Source of the DNA: Dillenia suffruticosa
Taxonomy: Eukaryota > Streptophyta > Magnoliopsida > Dilleniales > Dilleniaceae
Direction of reading: 5' to 3'
DNA length: 64,000 nucleotides
NCBI GenBank assembly: GCA_033439265.1
Contig: JAVTVX010000027.1
Span: 5,161,001-5,225,000, forward strand
A program made the translations under genes and the position numbers. Numbering within the stretch: position 1 is the stretch's first letter; every line of letters begins with the position of its first letter. Below are positions 49,387-60,715 of this stretch, piece after piece. The notes below the pieces were generated by a model. That model saw only the letters and a list, made by a program, of their open reading frames with translations. It ran no database searches and was not told where the DNA came from.

Positions 49387-52300
49387 ATGGCTGAGCTAAG
49401 CTTGGGGGTATTGATCGATATAGTGGATGACGAATGGATGAGGGACACTCTTCCGGATGATGGTTTGTCTTACATCTTTGTTGGACAACAGATTTTTCTT
49501 TAGCTTCATATGATACTGCTCTATATTGCAAGATCATCGAGCAATAGATTATAATTTTGTGAATATTTTTCTATTGGAATTTTCTTGCAGATATTTTACC
49601 ACCACCTGCTGAAGTGACTCGAGTAGATGATACTGAAGAGTCAAGTATGTCTTTTATCACTTCAATACTAGACAATAATGCCCACAGTTGCTGGTACAAG
49701 TATTTATGTTGTTGATTAGCTATCATGGGATTCGATCATTTGCACAAAGTAGCTTTGAGAATCATTAAATACTACATTAATATTTGCTGGAAACTGGGAG
49801 AGAGAAAAATGGATAGGCAAATGATAGGAAGAAATTGAAGATATTTGGCAGAGTAGTGTTGAAATACCTGAGAATCATGAACAAGTAAAATGGTATGCGT
49901 ATTGGTTTTTGGACTTATTGTTAAAAAAATGTATTTGTCTGTACATTTTTATATAATGACCATTACATTTTGTGGAGTGAGGATCCATAGGCTTAGAATT
50001 GTTCAATAGCATGACTGGTGCTTATTGGTTTATGAACTTGTTGCCAAAACAATGTATTTGTCTGTATGTTTTTACATGATGACCATTAAATTTTGTGGAG
50101 TGAGGATCCGTAGGCTTAGAATGCTCAATAGCATGACTGGTGCTCTAGAAACACTAATAGGCCCTGAGATTTGGTGTTGAGCCTTTTTATACATGAAGAA
50201 TTAGTAATTTCAGCATACATTTGAACAATTAATGGGGCTTCGGAAACCATGGCGGCACCAAATCATGTGAAACTGTATCCCAGGTTATCTTTTGATTCTT
50301 GCTACCCATCTAAAATGAAATGGGATTAGTTAACAATGCCACTATGTCTAGTCTTCTTCAAATGCATACTCCTCTACCACTGTTAATCTTTTCAATTCAG
50401 TAGTATTGGGGGTATTGATATCAAATATGCATTCAGTCCCATTTCTCTTTATTTTGCACTTGGTATTCTTTATTTTTTGTTATTATTGCTGCAAGCTATG
50501 ATGGCACTTATTTTGCTGGTACTTTAGAAATACTAAGATTATTGAGTTTTATCTATGTGATTTTCTGACATTGTGCTATTTGTGCACCTATTGACATGTT
50601 CAAAATTTGGTCTGGAATCTCTTATCGGTCGAGTATTGTGGTGAAATAGTCTCTATAAAAAACTTGTACCCTTAAAATCTTGTTTGGGAGAAATTTCAAC
50701 AGAAAAAAGAGCATTTCACATGCTAGAAGAGATGGCTGAAGCATTGATGTAGCAACGAGGATAGATCTTCCCTATACTTATCGGCTGATGCTTCTCACAG
50801 TAGTGTACCTTACTGAATTAAATGCCGTTGGGAGTACTCTTTAAAGGCCTTAAGATTTTCTTCATGGTAGATCTCCAGTATAGTTCCACTTAAGGGATTT
50901 GATGATGTGGTATCTTAGTAATTATAGGATCATTCATCAAACAATTTCTCTGAATGCCTAGTAGAGAATTGAGTACTCGAATGGAAGAATTCTCGTGCGT
51001 GGCCAGTGCATGATCCCCGGTTGTTATCCTTTGTTAATGCTTATTGTCAGAAGCAGTAAGAACTTGGAGCTGGGAAAGCTAAACTGTGTGGTTATTGGGT
51101 CCTTGACAAAGTGAAAGGGTACAAACATTTACATCTAGTAACTTTAAAGTTAATTATGAGTAGGAAATCATTTTTTCCTTTTCTGGTGGCCATGGGGCAG
51201 CCTTAGTTAGAGGAGACTAGAAAGGAAGAGATGTTTCCCTCTTTTTCATCCATTATGGGAGAGGGAAAGCAGTAGGCAAAGGGGAAAAGCACTGACATTG
51301 GGAAGGAGTATGTGATAAGTAAGCTTGAGAAATATGGCTTTAAGGTTCTTGTGAGGCTAGAATATGATAATTTGTTGAAATACTCTTACAAGAAAGAGAA
51401 GAGTGGATAGAGCTATTGAGTCCACTCTTCTGAGCCAAGAGACATATCCCAACTTAATTTTCACTTAGACACCATTCAGTAAGTATCCTAATTATGGTTT
51501 TGATCTTCCTTTTGTCATCAACAAAGGTGTTTGTACTTGAAATCAATTAATAGTCACCCCATTCTGAACATGGTTTCCCTTTTTATCTCCTTATCTAGTC
51601 CTCATAGATTTTTTTCTTTATTTTCTTTTTCCTTTTAATAGTTTGTATCTGCTGCTCATAGTTGGAAAGAGGTAATCCGTGATATAAAGCGGTACATTGC
51701 AGTAGCATAGATGAGAGGTTTGGCTAAAAATTGAACTTGGTAACAACTTATTTTCCTACAAGAGAAAATGGTGTTTCAAAGCAAGACTTGTGGCAAAAGA
51801 TTTTGCTCAAAACTATGGTGCAGATACCAAGAAGCTTTGCTCACTTCTTGATTTTACAAGAAAACACATGCATATACCTGCATAAAATTATTTTACATAC
51901 ATATATTAAGCTTGTAAATATTTTAAAAAACCATTGATTTTACATTTCTTTGTGTATTACTTTTTATTAAATTTTAGCAGCTATTGTAGCACATGAGTGG
52001 GGGCGATTATATATGTGGGGCTCATTTGCCCCTGTAGCCCCCTACTGCAATGGTGGTGATGCTTTTATGGCACAAGCAGAGTGATGCAGAGGAGACAATG
52101 TTCATTATATTGCAATAGATATGTTATAGTTGCATAGGACAATGAAAGAGTTGATACTTGATCAGAAATGATCCTAAAGAAGTTAATAAGACTTGAGAGT
52201 TATCTACTTAAGGAATTTAAAATCAGTTGAAAAATTGAAATGCTTTCTTGGAATTGTAGTTGTTTGATCTTGTAAAATGGATCTGTATGCCCGAAATGAT

Positions 52301-55300
52301 GACATTCTTGAGTTGCTTGAGGAAACTGGCATGCTAGGGTGTAGAGGCAAATTTTAGCTTAGAAGTGGTGATGGAGGTACTCTAATGACGCAGCATGAAA
52401 ACAAGGTAGGATTTGATTGGTTCAAACCCTAGGATCTAACTAGGATTGAGAGAAAACTCAAAATTTGTATTAGTCAAAGTCAATCCATTACAATAAAGTG
52501 AATAAGATGCTTAAATAGAGTTAATCGGCAAGTAAAGAAAACTCTAAAACAAATCTTCTAGAATAGAAAACAAATAATAAAGTCCTAGTTTGACTTGTTC
52601 AAGAATTGTAGAAACCCTGGACACCATTCTAAAATTAAAAGGAAAGAAATAATAGCAATTAAAATAGGAAATATGAAGTTCTAGAAAAGATAAATATGGC
52701 CTTCACATGCTTTAGATGGTCCCAGCTATCCGCATGCGTCACCTGAGCAAAAATTCCAATGCCTTATTCCCTGAATAGCGCCCATGATCAGGTTGCTGCA
52801 GATGACTTCTTTTGCATCTTCTTTTGTTCAGTTGCTTGTTTGACCCATTTTTCACTATAAATCCATCCTCCAATTCATCCCTTGATATTGAACACTTCAT
52901 CTTTGATTTTAATCATTTCTTCTTCTATATCAGTCTCTCCCACCTGGAAAAAACTCTAACATCAACTTCGATTCAAAGTTCGAACTTGACATGTGTAATG
53001 CCACACCAAAGTTGGAGCCCTTCTATAAAAAGACAACGGGGAAAGAATAGAGGATTGAATTCACTTTCAGTGGTGAACTGGTCATCCCAGGCTGCTTCTT
53101 GTTGTCCATCATATGTCTGCAAAAATGGTCAAACATAAAAGGATCCAAAATTTTGTTAGTAACAAAATCAATGATATTTTCTTTTGGCCTTTCATTCATC
53201 CCAAGCTCTAAGATTCACCTTTTCTCTTCCATCTTTCCAACACCAATCAAATCAACCATTGCCAACACTTGAAGGTCCAATAACGGATATTGAGATCCAT
53301 GTGACTCATAGATATCATCTTCTTCAACTTGGATTCTTATTGTTCTAACAAGTCCTCTTGAGTATCAATTGATTCTTCAAGATCATCCCCATCATCATCT
53401 GGCTTAAATTGTTCTAGCAAGCCCCCTTCAATATCAGAAGCTTTAGGATCTTCAATTTCAAAAACTTCTCCTGTATCATGATGAATGAATAATTGTCTTC
53501 AACTTCAGAATACAAATCATCCTTTGCCGTGGCATCTCCATTCACTTAATCTACTCTCTTGTCACCCCTCTACTATTACAAATTCAACTTCCAACCTACA
53601 TTTTTCATTTTTAGGAAATAAGATTTGTTCATAGTTTGGGAGAAGAAATTGCTTCTTCATCAATTGCTTCAATTCTGCCCATGTCTTTATTGCCTTTTTA
53701 CCATTATCCTCCATACTTTTTAACAATTTGTTCCACCATACTCGGGCTCCTTGTTAAAATTTTAACTTATATGTTTTCCATCCTAGGGTCAGAAATTTCT
53801 ATTTATTCATATGCCTATCACACTTTTCCAACTAGGAATAATCTGAAATTTCAATAGATATTAAAATTTATGAAGTTCATATTTAGAATTTTCATGAACA
53901 ACATTTGGTATTCGATGAGCATGGGAAGCGGCCCAAGTACATTCCCCTTTCCTTCTCTGATCCGCGTTTTGATTTACCATTAGGGCTCCAACCATGGTTT
54001 TGAGTTCTTCAATACCATTTGTGAGTTTTCTCTACATTGTGGCTAATATTTTAAATTAACTGCTCAGGACTTCTCTAACACCCAACAATCCTCAACGTTG
54101 CAAGATTGGTTGCATCAGATTACCCAAAAAGGAACTTCACCATCAATCCAGAAGGTTACCTGCTCAGATACCTATTGGCGCAACACGAAAAAGAGGCAGG
54201 ATTTGATCGCTTCAAACCAGACCTAACAAGGGAATTCACCCTAAAAGAGATAAAATTCCATCTAAAGTTGAGAGAGAACTCAAACTCTGATTCTGTTACA
54301 ATGGAGAGAATAGGATGATCAAAGAGACCTCGAGCAACTAAAGAAAACCCCTAAACAAATCTTCTAGAATAGGAAACAAATACTAAAGTCCTACTACAAC
54401 TTGTTAAAAATTAAAAGAAAAGAAATAATAGCAGTTAAGATAGGAAATAGCTAGTTCACAAAAAGATATGGCCTTCACGTGCTTCTGATCACCCCAGTGA
54501 AAATCCGAAAACCTCTGTCCCTGGATCACACCTGGGATCCCTGGTGATGCGGATGATTTCTTTCATGTCTTTTTGAGCTTCCTTTTTCTTCCTTCGTTTG
54601 CTTGTTTGACCCTATTTTTACCATAAATCCAGCATTGAAACCTTCATTTTAGATTGAACATTTAGTAGCTGTTGGACTGATTTTTTTTTTTTTTTTTTTT
54701 TAATAATGAGTAGTTCTGGTAATATTAAGATTGAAGTGCTCACTCATGTATATTAGATAGGATCACCTGATGATAGGTCCACAGCAGGAAACCTCTTATT
54801 GGAGGAAATTAAGTTATTTGGCACTGTTAGCAACAATCAGTTATTGTAACTGCAAGATTAAGAAGTGGTGTATTAAGCATGACACATGGCCTTTCTGAGG
54901 TTTATGCAGTTCATGAAAGACTTGATCTTAGTAGCAGAGAGAGCTCTCTTTATTGCGCTAATAATATTAGAGATGAGCCCGGGCCGGTTTGGGCCCGAAA
55001 ACCGGCCCGGCCGGCTCGGAAAAAGCCCGGCCCGTGAACCGGCCTGTGCTACAGTAACCCTAACCGGTACTGTAGCGGCCGGGCCGGGCCGGCCGGTTCA
55101 AGGTTTTTTTGGAACCGTGAACCGGCCCGGCCCGGCCCGGCCCGGCCGGTTCCAACGGTTCTTTGTCCTTTTTTTTTTTTTTTTAAATTTTTTAATAATT
55201 TTCCCCCTCCTTGCTTGCCCAAACCGGCCCGGCCCGGTGTGAACTGGCCCGCCGGTTCCGGTTCAGTGGGCCGGGCCGGTTCAAGTAAAAAAAAATTTGG

Positions 55301-56261
55301 AACCAGCCCGGCCCGGACTGACCTAGGAACCGCAGCCAGCCCGGCCCGCGGTTCCTGGAACCGCCCTTGAACCGGACCGGGCCCGGCCCGGCCCGGCCGG
55401 TTACATGTCTAAATAATATAAGCATCAGCATTTCTCATAATCCCGTGCAAATGACAAGACCTGCGTAGTAAGATTGAGGAAGAACTCATTGAAGAAGTTA
55501 AATGAAGGACTTGAAAAATATGAAGAGCATTTAGTTGATGTTGTTTACCAAGAACCTTAGTAGAAGAGTCTATTTTTTGTTTTGTTCAAGGTGTGCAAAA
55601 GAGAGAAACACGTATTAAAAATGTCCTTCCCCGGGGGGAAGGGGGGGTAATAATGTGAATTTTCTGGAGTATTTATATGAACTAATGTGTTACCCTCTAA
55701 TATAGAAACAAGTGTATGTCTCTCTATTCCCTTTCTCTTCCTCTCTTCGTCTCTAATTGTTTTCATGAACTGAGTATGGACTGAAATCAACAAATAACCT
55801 AGCAGCTGTTGTCAAAGTTTAACATTCTTAATATTGTGCGTCCCTCCTCCCTCTCAAACCATCTTTTGATGTTTTGTATCATAATTTGTTTATACTTTTC
55901 GTTGTATATGGTGAATTGACTATGTTTAGGGAGGCACAGTTGTATCATCATCTTAGTGTTGCAATAGGAAAGAGTGATATGACAGTTGATCAAACTTCCC
56001 ATTTTTAGCCATGTTATCGATCCGATCCTTTTATTTAATTATTTTTAAGACAGTAAAGCCATGCTCAAAATCCAATTTGTTGTTGTAAGTGATGCCAATA
56101 TCTCTTTGTTCTTGTAAATTGATGGTTGCATTTGGATGTCTTATTTTGGAGACAAATCTCTGCAAGTTTGACCTCATAGATATCCATTCTATTGAGCAGA
56201 TGAAGAGATACAAATGGTGAATGCAAGCACTTGGCATGATCTTGCCTTGGATAACCAGTGA
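49387..56261 (+). CDS. APC13: APC13/BONSAI, anaphase-promoting complex subunit 13 (3 coding exons, complete)
   Basis: Exons are 49387-49462 ([20 protein letters not shown]), 49591-49644 ([17 protein letters not shown]) and 56200-56261 ([23 protein letters not shown]). Splice phases 1 and 1 close exactly and give 192 nt, 63 aa, the size I recall for Arabidopsis BONSAI. The family hallmarks are the acidic N-terminal helix, the DTLPDDD-x-LPxPP loop and the C-terminal WHDLALD. APC13 is a small scaffold subunit of the APC/C ubiquitin ligase that drives cell-cycle transitions. The first coding intron is 128 bp. The second is 6,555 bp and full of transposons, remarkable for so short a protein. Arabidopsis BONSAI is known for DNA-methylation silencing linked to a neighbouring LINE in ddm1. 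Confidence 0.93.
49901..50144. repeat. 123-bp tandem repeat, two copies
   Basis: Copies begin ATTGGTTT at 49901 and 50024 and both run through GTATTTGTCTGTA, TGTGGAGTGAGGATCC and AGCATGACTGGTGCT. They differ at about ten sites. Confidence 0.9.
50690..52345 (+). mobile_element. Degenerate Ty1/copia pol (integrase to reverse transcriptase)
   Basis: Plus-strand fragments in copia order, broken by stops and frameshifts, can be read. Integrase core LEEMAEALM is near 50723 and [11 protein letters not shown] near 50797. Integrase C-terminus [19 protein letters not shown] is near 51078. The reverse transcriptase start [16 protein letters not shown] is near 51778. RNDPKEVNK and [12 protein letters not shown] are near 52166-52225. 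[19 protein letters not shown] is near 52298. No LTR pair was found for it; the adjacent gypsy element may have removed one end. Confidence 0.85.
52386..52894 (-). repeat. 3' LTR of the gypsy-type element
   Basis: It is about 509 bp. It starts TGACGCAGCATGAAAAC and ends ATTGAACA on the plus strand. Shared blocks with the other LTR are CAAATCTTCTAGAATAG, AAAGAAATAATAGCA, ATGGCCTTCAC and CTTGTTTGACCC. On the minus strand it is preceded by a GAAGAAGAAATGA purine-rich tract, a possible polypurine tract. Confidence 0.8.
54176..54660 (-). repeat. 5' LTR of the gypsy-type element
   Basis: It is about 485 bp. It starts TGGCGCAACACGAAAAAGAG and ends GATTGAACA on the plus strand. The primer-binding-like site lies at about 54153-54174. 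The divergence between the two LTRs is visible by eye (well over 10%), so the insertion is old. Confidence 0.8.
54968..55411. mobile_element. Non-autonomous hAT element, 444 bp, very GC-rich, with perfect 8-bp TSD
   Basis: The terminal inverted repeats are TAGAGATGagCCcGGGCCGG at the left and, reverse-complemented, TAGACATGtaaCCGGCCGGG at the right. The flanks are a perfect 8-bp duplication AATAATAT (54960-54967 and 55412-55419), the hAT hallmark. The body is almost all GGCCCGGCCGG/AACCGG words on both strands plus a T-run in the middle, so it could fold on itself. Open frames at 54886-55242 and 55192-55431 are by-products of this repeat, not genes. Confidence 0.9.
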
Positions 56262-57597
56262 GGCTTGATATTTGCAAAAGGTAATAGACTATTCAGTAAG
56301 AGTTGGTTTATTTTGTATTCTCCATCGTTGTCTTTCCATGATGAGGTTAATTCTTTTGACAGTTTGATGATGATCAGGTCTTTTCTGATATCTGTTCCTA
56401 CGGCACTTCTAATAAAAACTAACTTTATCCATTCAATAACCGTATAGGCTTCGACTCAGAATTGTGCATGTCATGCTTAAAGGTATTTAAGGATGAACTA
56501 GCTGGAGAACTGCACAACTAAATATCTGGTTTCAATCATTGATGAGGCATTGAGAACTTCTGGATTGTTTCACCTCTTGCGAGTTGTGAAAAATTTGACA
56601 CTAATGTTGCATGACAGTTCTAAATTAACTTGTCCTTGTGACATTTAACAATTTGTTTGAAAGAGTGACAAATTTGCAAGAGACATCCAAAATTCTGAAG
56701 CATTAGATTTATCTACTTGTCCATTTTGTATCTTGACTTCAGAAGCATGGATATATATATATATATATATATGACGTGGTGATCGGCTGATATTCTACTG
56801 CAATCTTCCATAATGGGTTCTCCTGCAGAGCTTTTTAAAGCGCAGGCTTTTGAGGCATAGAGGCTGTTTCAGTAATTACTCACAGTGAAATGCACATCTC
56901 ATGATCACCAGAGTCTTGATGGCATTGGATGTAAAATTGGTTACTGATTCACATAATATAGGCACCGTTCTGTTGCATAGCATGTATGAATCATAAAGAT
57001 ATTGACATCTTCTGAAGGAGCTGGCACCCAATTTCCACCTAAATTTCCACCCAAGATCTGCTCCCTATTGCTCCATCAGAAGATATCCCAAGGATGCTTC
57101 TCGGAGTAGGAATGGCAAGTCTATCGTATGTAAGTGGCCTTTGTTGACTTGTTATGAGGTAAATCGCTATTAAATCTAAACTGTTATTGCTTGACTTTGC
57201 TTAGTGCTGAAGACAAAGTGGGGTCCTTAACCTTATTTTATGTGAAATTGCAAGAGGGTAAACTAGGTTTTATAAGGATGTGTATAGATCATCATGTCAA
57301 AACCCCCAGGTATTAGTCCGCTGAAAGGAGTCGTGGTTCTTGAAAACTTCCCTGAATTGATGAATTGGAATTTTCATATTTTGCTCGTGGGTTACACAAG
57401 TGTCTCTTCCATGAATCTCCTGGGAAGCTAGGTAGATATATATCATGCTTTCAATCATTCAGTTGATTGATCAATGGATTGGGTCCTTTGCTGTTCATCA
57501 TATTCATATGAGAGGTACCTTTAGTCTTATTTCCATTATTTGATATCTACTGTCGTCTCAAGCTATAAAGTGCTGGATGATGGATGTGGCAAACGAG

Positions 57598-57630
<33 letters not shown>

Positions 57631-58090
57631 ACCAACGCACTACCTTTATTAGTTAAATCTTTGAGGGTCACCGTGTCCTTTTCTGTTCATGCGTACTCTT
57701 CTTGGTAATAGTAAGTTTTAGCCGGACGCTGGGCTGCTTGGGATTTTATTAAAAAGGAATATAATTGTCTTAGGACATGAACATACATCAAATTATCCAC
57801 CTCTATTGCTTCTTCAAAATAATGTTGTATGGCAAAATAAGGAGCCTTTAAAGACTTTTGAGGACAGGGCGCCATTCCAAGTTGTGTTCAAAATCTGTAT
57901 GCAAGTTAGTCTTTTTCCCCCATGTATTTATACTTTCAACCATTTATTCTTTAATATTCAAAAATTAGCACTTTGTGAGTTTAGAGCTTGATCTTCGGAT
58001 AATCAAATGTGTGGACCTGTGGACGACCACACATCTTCTCCTAACCAGTGTTCATTACTTCTAAAAGAATTTTGATTCTACAGAATTTAT
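56262..58090. other. APC13 3' region and gene-free DNA
   Basis: It must hold the APC13 3' untranslated region; the poly(A) site is not obvious. Short AT tract at 56751-56773 and (CT)n at 57600-57629. The small open frames here are unrecognised. Confidence 0.5.
57600..57629. repeat. CT microsatellite
   Basis: Uninterrupted (TC)n of about 30 bases downstream of APC13. Confidence 0.95.
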
Positions 58091-58107
58091 AAGAAGTCTT
58101 AGGTGTG

Positions 58108-58190
58108 TCCCCGAAGAGAGAACTTACTGATCACTACTCTCTTTCTTAATTCGGTGATCTCGAATTTAAATCTCAATATAATCCCAAAAA
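58108..58190 (+). mobile_element. Head-only SINE, 83 bp, plus orientation
   Basis: It is flanked by a perfect 17-bp duplication AAGAAGTCTTAGGTGTG (58091-58107 and 58191-58207; the first two bases may belong to the A-tail). The interior reads GAACTTACTGATCACTAC, then CTTAATTCGGTGATCTCGAA in the B-box region, and ends with an A-run. It aligns with the 88-bp copy at 30687. Confidence 0.9.
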
Positions 58191-59056
58191 AAGAAGTCTT
58201 AGGTGTGGTAGCTTCCTTGTCAAGATAGTTTCCAGGCTCTCCCACCTTTTGTAGTGAATTTCTTTAGTTGACCGAAAACATGACAAGAATGAGTATCAAC
58301 TTACCCTTGTTACACCTCTCCACGAATACAGTCCATGCAATGTTGCATTCCCCATCAAGCTTCAACCTTCGTTTGCAGCCATACCCTGGTGAGAACCCAA
58401 CATTTCCATATGCACCGCAAAATCATCATAGAGAATTCAGCAGGTCTAGACCCCTCATGAAATGCCTTCTCTCTCTCTCTCCCTGTAAATAAATTAGCAC
58501 CGCATCCTGCTAGGCTGGTTCGTTCTCTCTCTCCTTTTCTCTCTCCCCCCTTAAATAAATTGAAAATGGAAGGGAATGTTAAATCCTTTCTGGATTACCT
58601 TGACCACGATGTTGAGGACATTGAAGTTCAGCGAGGATAACAAAGATGGGTGGGTGAGGGAAATAGGAGAGTGTGGAATAGAGTTGATGCTCCATAAGCA
58701 TTGGGTGGAAGGTACCTTAAAACGGTGAATGAGTCTTAAGACTAAACACTCATAACTAATGGGTTGGTGAGGGACATAACCGTAGCTCATCCTTTGGGTG
58801 CTACCGTAACCATTTCCGTCCATTATGGAATGCTTGACTGAGATATAGCTATTGGATGAGTTTGTCAACATAGCTTGATGGAAATCTAAGTGAAAAGTTC
58901 TATTTGAAAACTATCGAGTTTTAACTTCGAATCTTTTGTATATAGAGAGATACATATCTTGCTAGCTTGCTTAGGATTAAGAAAGTCTTGTTTCTATACC
59001 TAGTGGTTGTAGCCAGTCCATATTTTCATGTGACTTGGACAACGTCCACCCAATGT

Positions 59057-59075
59057 AGAGAGAGAGGGAGGGAGG

Positions 59076-59138
<63 letters not shown>
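59057..59138. repeat. Long GA microsatellite with GGGA interruptions
   Basis: About 82 bases of (GA)n, with a GGGAGGGAGGGAGGG insert at its left side. It explains the two low-complexity open frames over this spot (Arg-Glu and Ser-Leu repeats). Confidence 0.95.
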
Positions 59139-59141
<3 letters not shown>

Positions 59142-59219
59142 TCTCTCAATATTTTTTCTTCCAATTTTGGCTTGCTGTCTCTCCTGCATCATGAGCTCCT
59201 TCCATCTCCACTACCAAAA

Positions 59220-60640
59220 TATTTTTTAAAGATATTTGAAGAGATTTAAAAATTTTAAAATTTTAAAATTTAAAAAAAATTATTTGATAATTTTTATTTT
59301 TCAAAGGGATTATAACATTTAAAAATAAGATGATCAGAATTTATAAACTTTTTTTTCTTTAAAAAAAAAAATAGCTCTACTCATTTTCTATGCAACTTAC
59401 AACTGTTTTCATCTCTTTTTTATTTTTTTTTCTTTTTATTAACTAAACATATTATACTCATTAACATTTTATTATCTCATACATTGTATTTATACATCAA
59501 TAAATAATTATTTACATGATATTAATGACAGCATATCAATTTTAGTCATTTTAACATTTAAAATAATTTATAGTCAATGAGTTATAGTTCAATTCATATC
59601 ATTCCCTATCCCTTAGAGGTCTCGAATTCAATCATCTTCTATGTATTAAAAAAAATAACTTATAAAAATTTATAATTACCAAACACAACGGGTGCTTATA
59701 AACTTTCTGAATATTTTATAAATTGTTTGATTTTCTTTTATTTATATATTGTCATAATTTATTTTAAAAATAAGATAAAAGAATTTATAAACTATAAAAA
59801 TATTTTATTAACTTTAGAAAATTAAAAGTTATTCAAAATAAATTTATCCAAACAAATCTTAAGCAATCAAAGGCGAGAAACCTGGACCGGTCCCTTCCAA
59901 TGCTGAAAACAATGTCGGCAGAGAAGACTGCAAGATGGTGGCACCCCATATTGCGTGGAAATGAAAACGAAAACTTATATAAAATTATATGAAAAAAATG
60001 ATATTTTATAAAAATATAAAAAATAGAAATATAGATAAATAAGTAAATATAAAAAATATAATAATTTTTATATAAATATCAATTATTTTATGAAAATAGT
60101 AAAATATTTATATTTTATAATAAATATATAAAATGATCTGATATATAATTATTAATCCTAAGATAATTAATATAAAAATATAAATTAAAATAAATAAATA
60201 ATTTATTAAATATGAAAATATATAATATTAAAAAATATAAAAATTTTGACGTAAATATTAATTAATTTAAAGTATTAAAATATTTTAAAAATATTTCAAA
60301 AATAACAAAAATATTAGTGTTAAGAAGTTTCCGATCCATCACAGGTGTTACCCGATAAATATATGAGAACATAATATAATATAATGCTTGTTAGTCAGAG
60401 CATATTGGAAATATTTTTAATCTGCCCAACAAAAGTTTCAAACATCTTACCATAATTTGTCAAACAGAACAAGTGTCGCTCCATTTGTGTTTAAACAGAG
60501 AAATTCAAAACCAAACTAGCCGACAAAAAATAAAGGATAGAGAAAGAAAACAGAGCTCAGAAGCGCTTGCTTTCGTCCGTATGGTCAGACGGATGTGACA
60601 GACCCGCCATCACAACTAAGCGCAAATATCTTCACCGCTC
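59220..60640. other. AT-rich gene-free stretch
   Basis: Very AT-rich DNA downstream of the GA tract, including AAAATATAAAT-type low complexity at 59990-60320. Apart from the short SINE (59573-59653) I see no gene or element with clear ends. Confidence 0.6.
59573..59653 (+). mobile_element. Head-only SINE, 81 bp, plus orientation
   Basis: It is flanked by AATAATTTATA (59562-59572) and AATAACTTATA (59654-59664), an 11-bp duplication with one mismatch. The A-box-like TAGTTCAATTC is at 59585-59595 and a B-box-like region GGTCTCGAATTCAATC at 59618-59633, spaced as in a tRNA. An A-run closes the element. Confidence 0.83.
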
Positions 60641-60646
60641 TACATG

Positions 60647-60715
60647 CGCACCAGTCGGGAATCGAACCCGGTCTATACGGTGGCGGAAACTTCTCTACCA
60701 CTAGACCACTGGAGT
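60647..60715 (-). pseudogene. tRNA-Gly(GCC)-like sequence, probably a pseudogene
   Basis: On the minus strand, 69 nt align with eukaryotic tRNA-Gly(GCC). The D-arm/A box TGGTCTAGTGGTAGA and the T-arm/B box GGTTCGATTCC are intact, and the anticodon loop gives GCC. The acceptor stem ACTCCAG/CTGGTGC pairs at 5 of 7 positions, the anticodon stem is disturbed, and the sequence is about two bases short. Pol III promoter boxes survive, but a functional tRNA is unlikely. It lacks a TSD and A-tail, so it is not obviously part of the SINE family. Confidence 0.72.

Larger units (their letters stand above)
52386..54660 (-). mobile_element. Ty3/gypsy-type LTR element, 2.3 kb, non-autonomous, minus strand
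   Basis: Two direct repeats (52386-52894 and 54176-54660) both start TG and end CA and align along their length. Just inside the right repeat, on the minus strand, TAGGTATCTGAGCAGGT matches the tRNA-Met primer-binding pattern (TGGTATCAGAGC), showing that the element runs on the minus strand. A Gag piece survives near 53640-53760: [15 protein letters not shown], then [20 protein letters not shown], typical of gypsy Gag. There is no room for pol, so it is a deleted element. Flanks TCTAA and TTTAG are only a weak TSD. Confidence 0.82.
49645..56199 (+). other. APC13 intron 2, 6.55 kb, transposon-filled
   Basis: It has a GTATGT donor and GAGCAG acceptor. In order it holds a 123-bp tandem repeat (49901-50144), a copia fossil on the plus strand (50690-52345), a gypsy-type element on the minus strand (52386-54660) and a complete GC-rich hAT element (54968-55411). 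About 70% of the intron can be assigned to mobile DNA. Confidence 0.88.

Noticed and set aside
54886..55431. Open frames encoding Arg-Pro-Gly-rich peptides on both strands
   Set aside because: They follow the GGCCCGG repeat body of the hAT element and have no independent coding signal.
58967..59194. Open frames with Arg-Glu and Ser-Leu repeats
   Set aside because: Produced by the GA microsatellite at 59057-59138.
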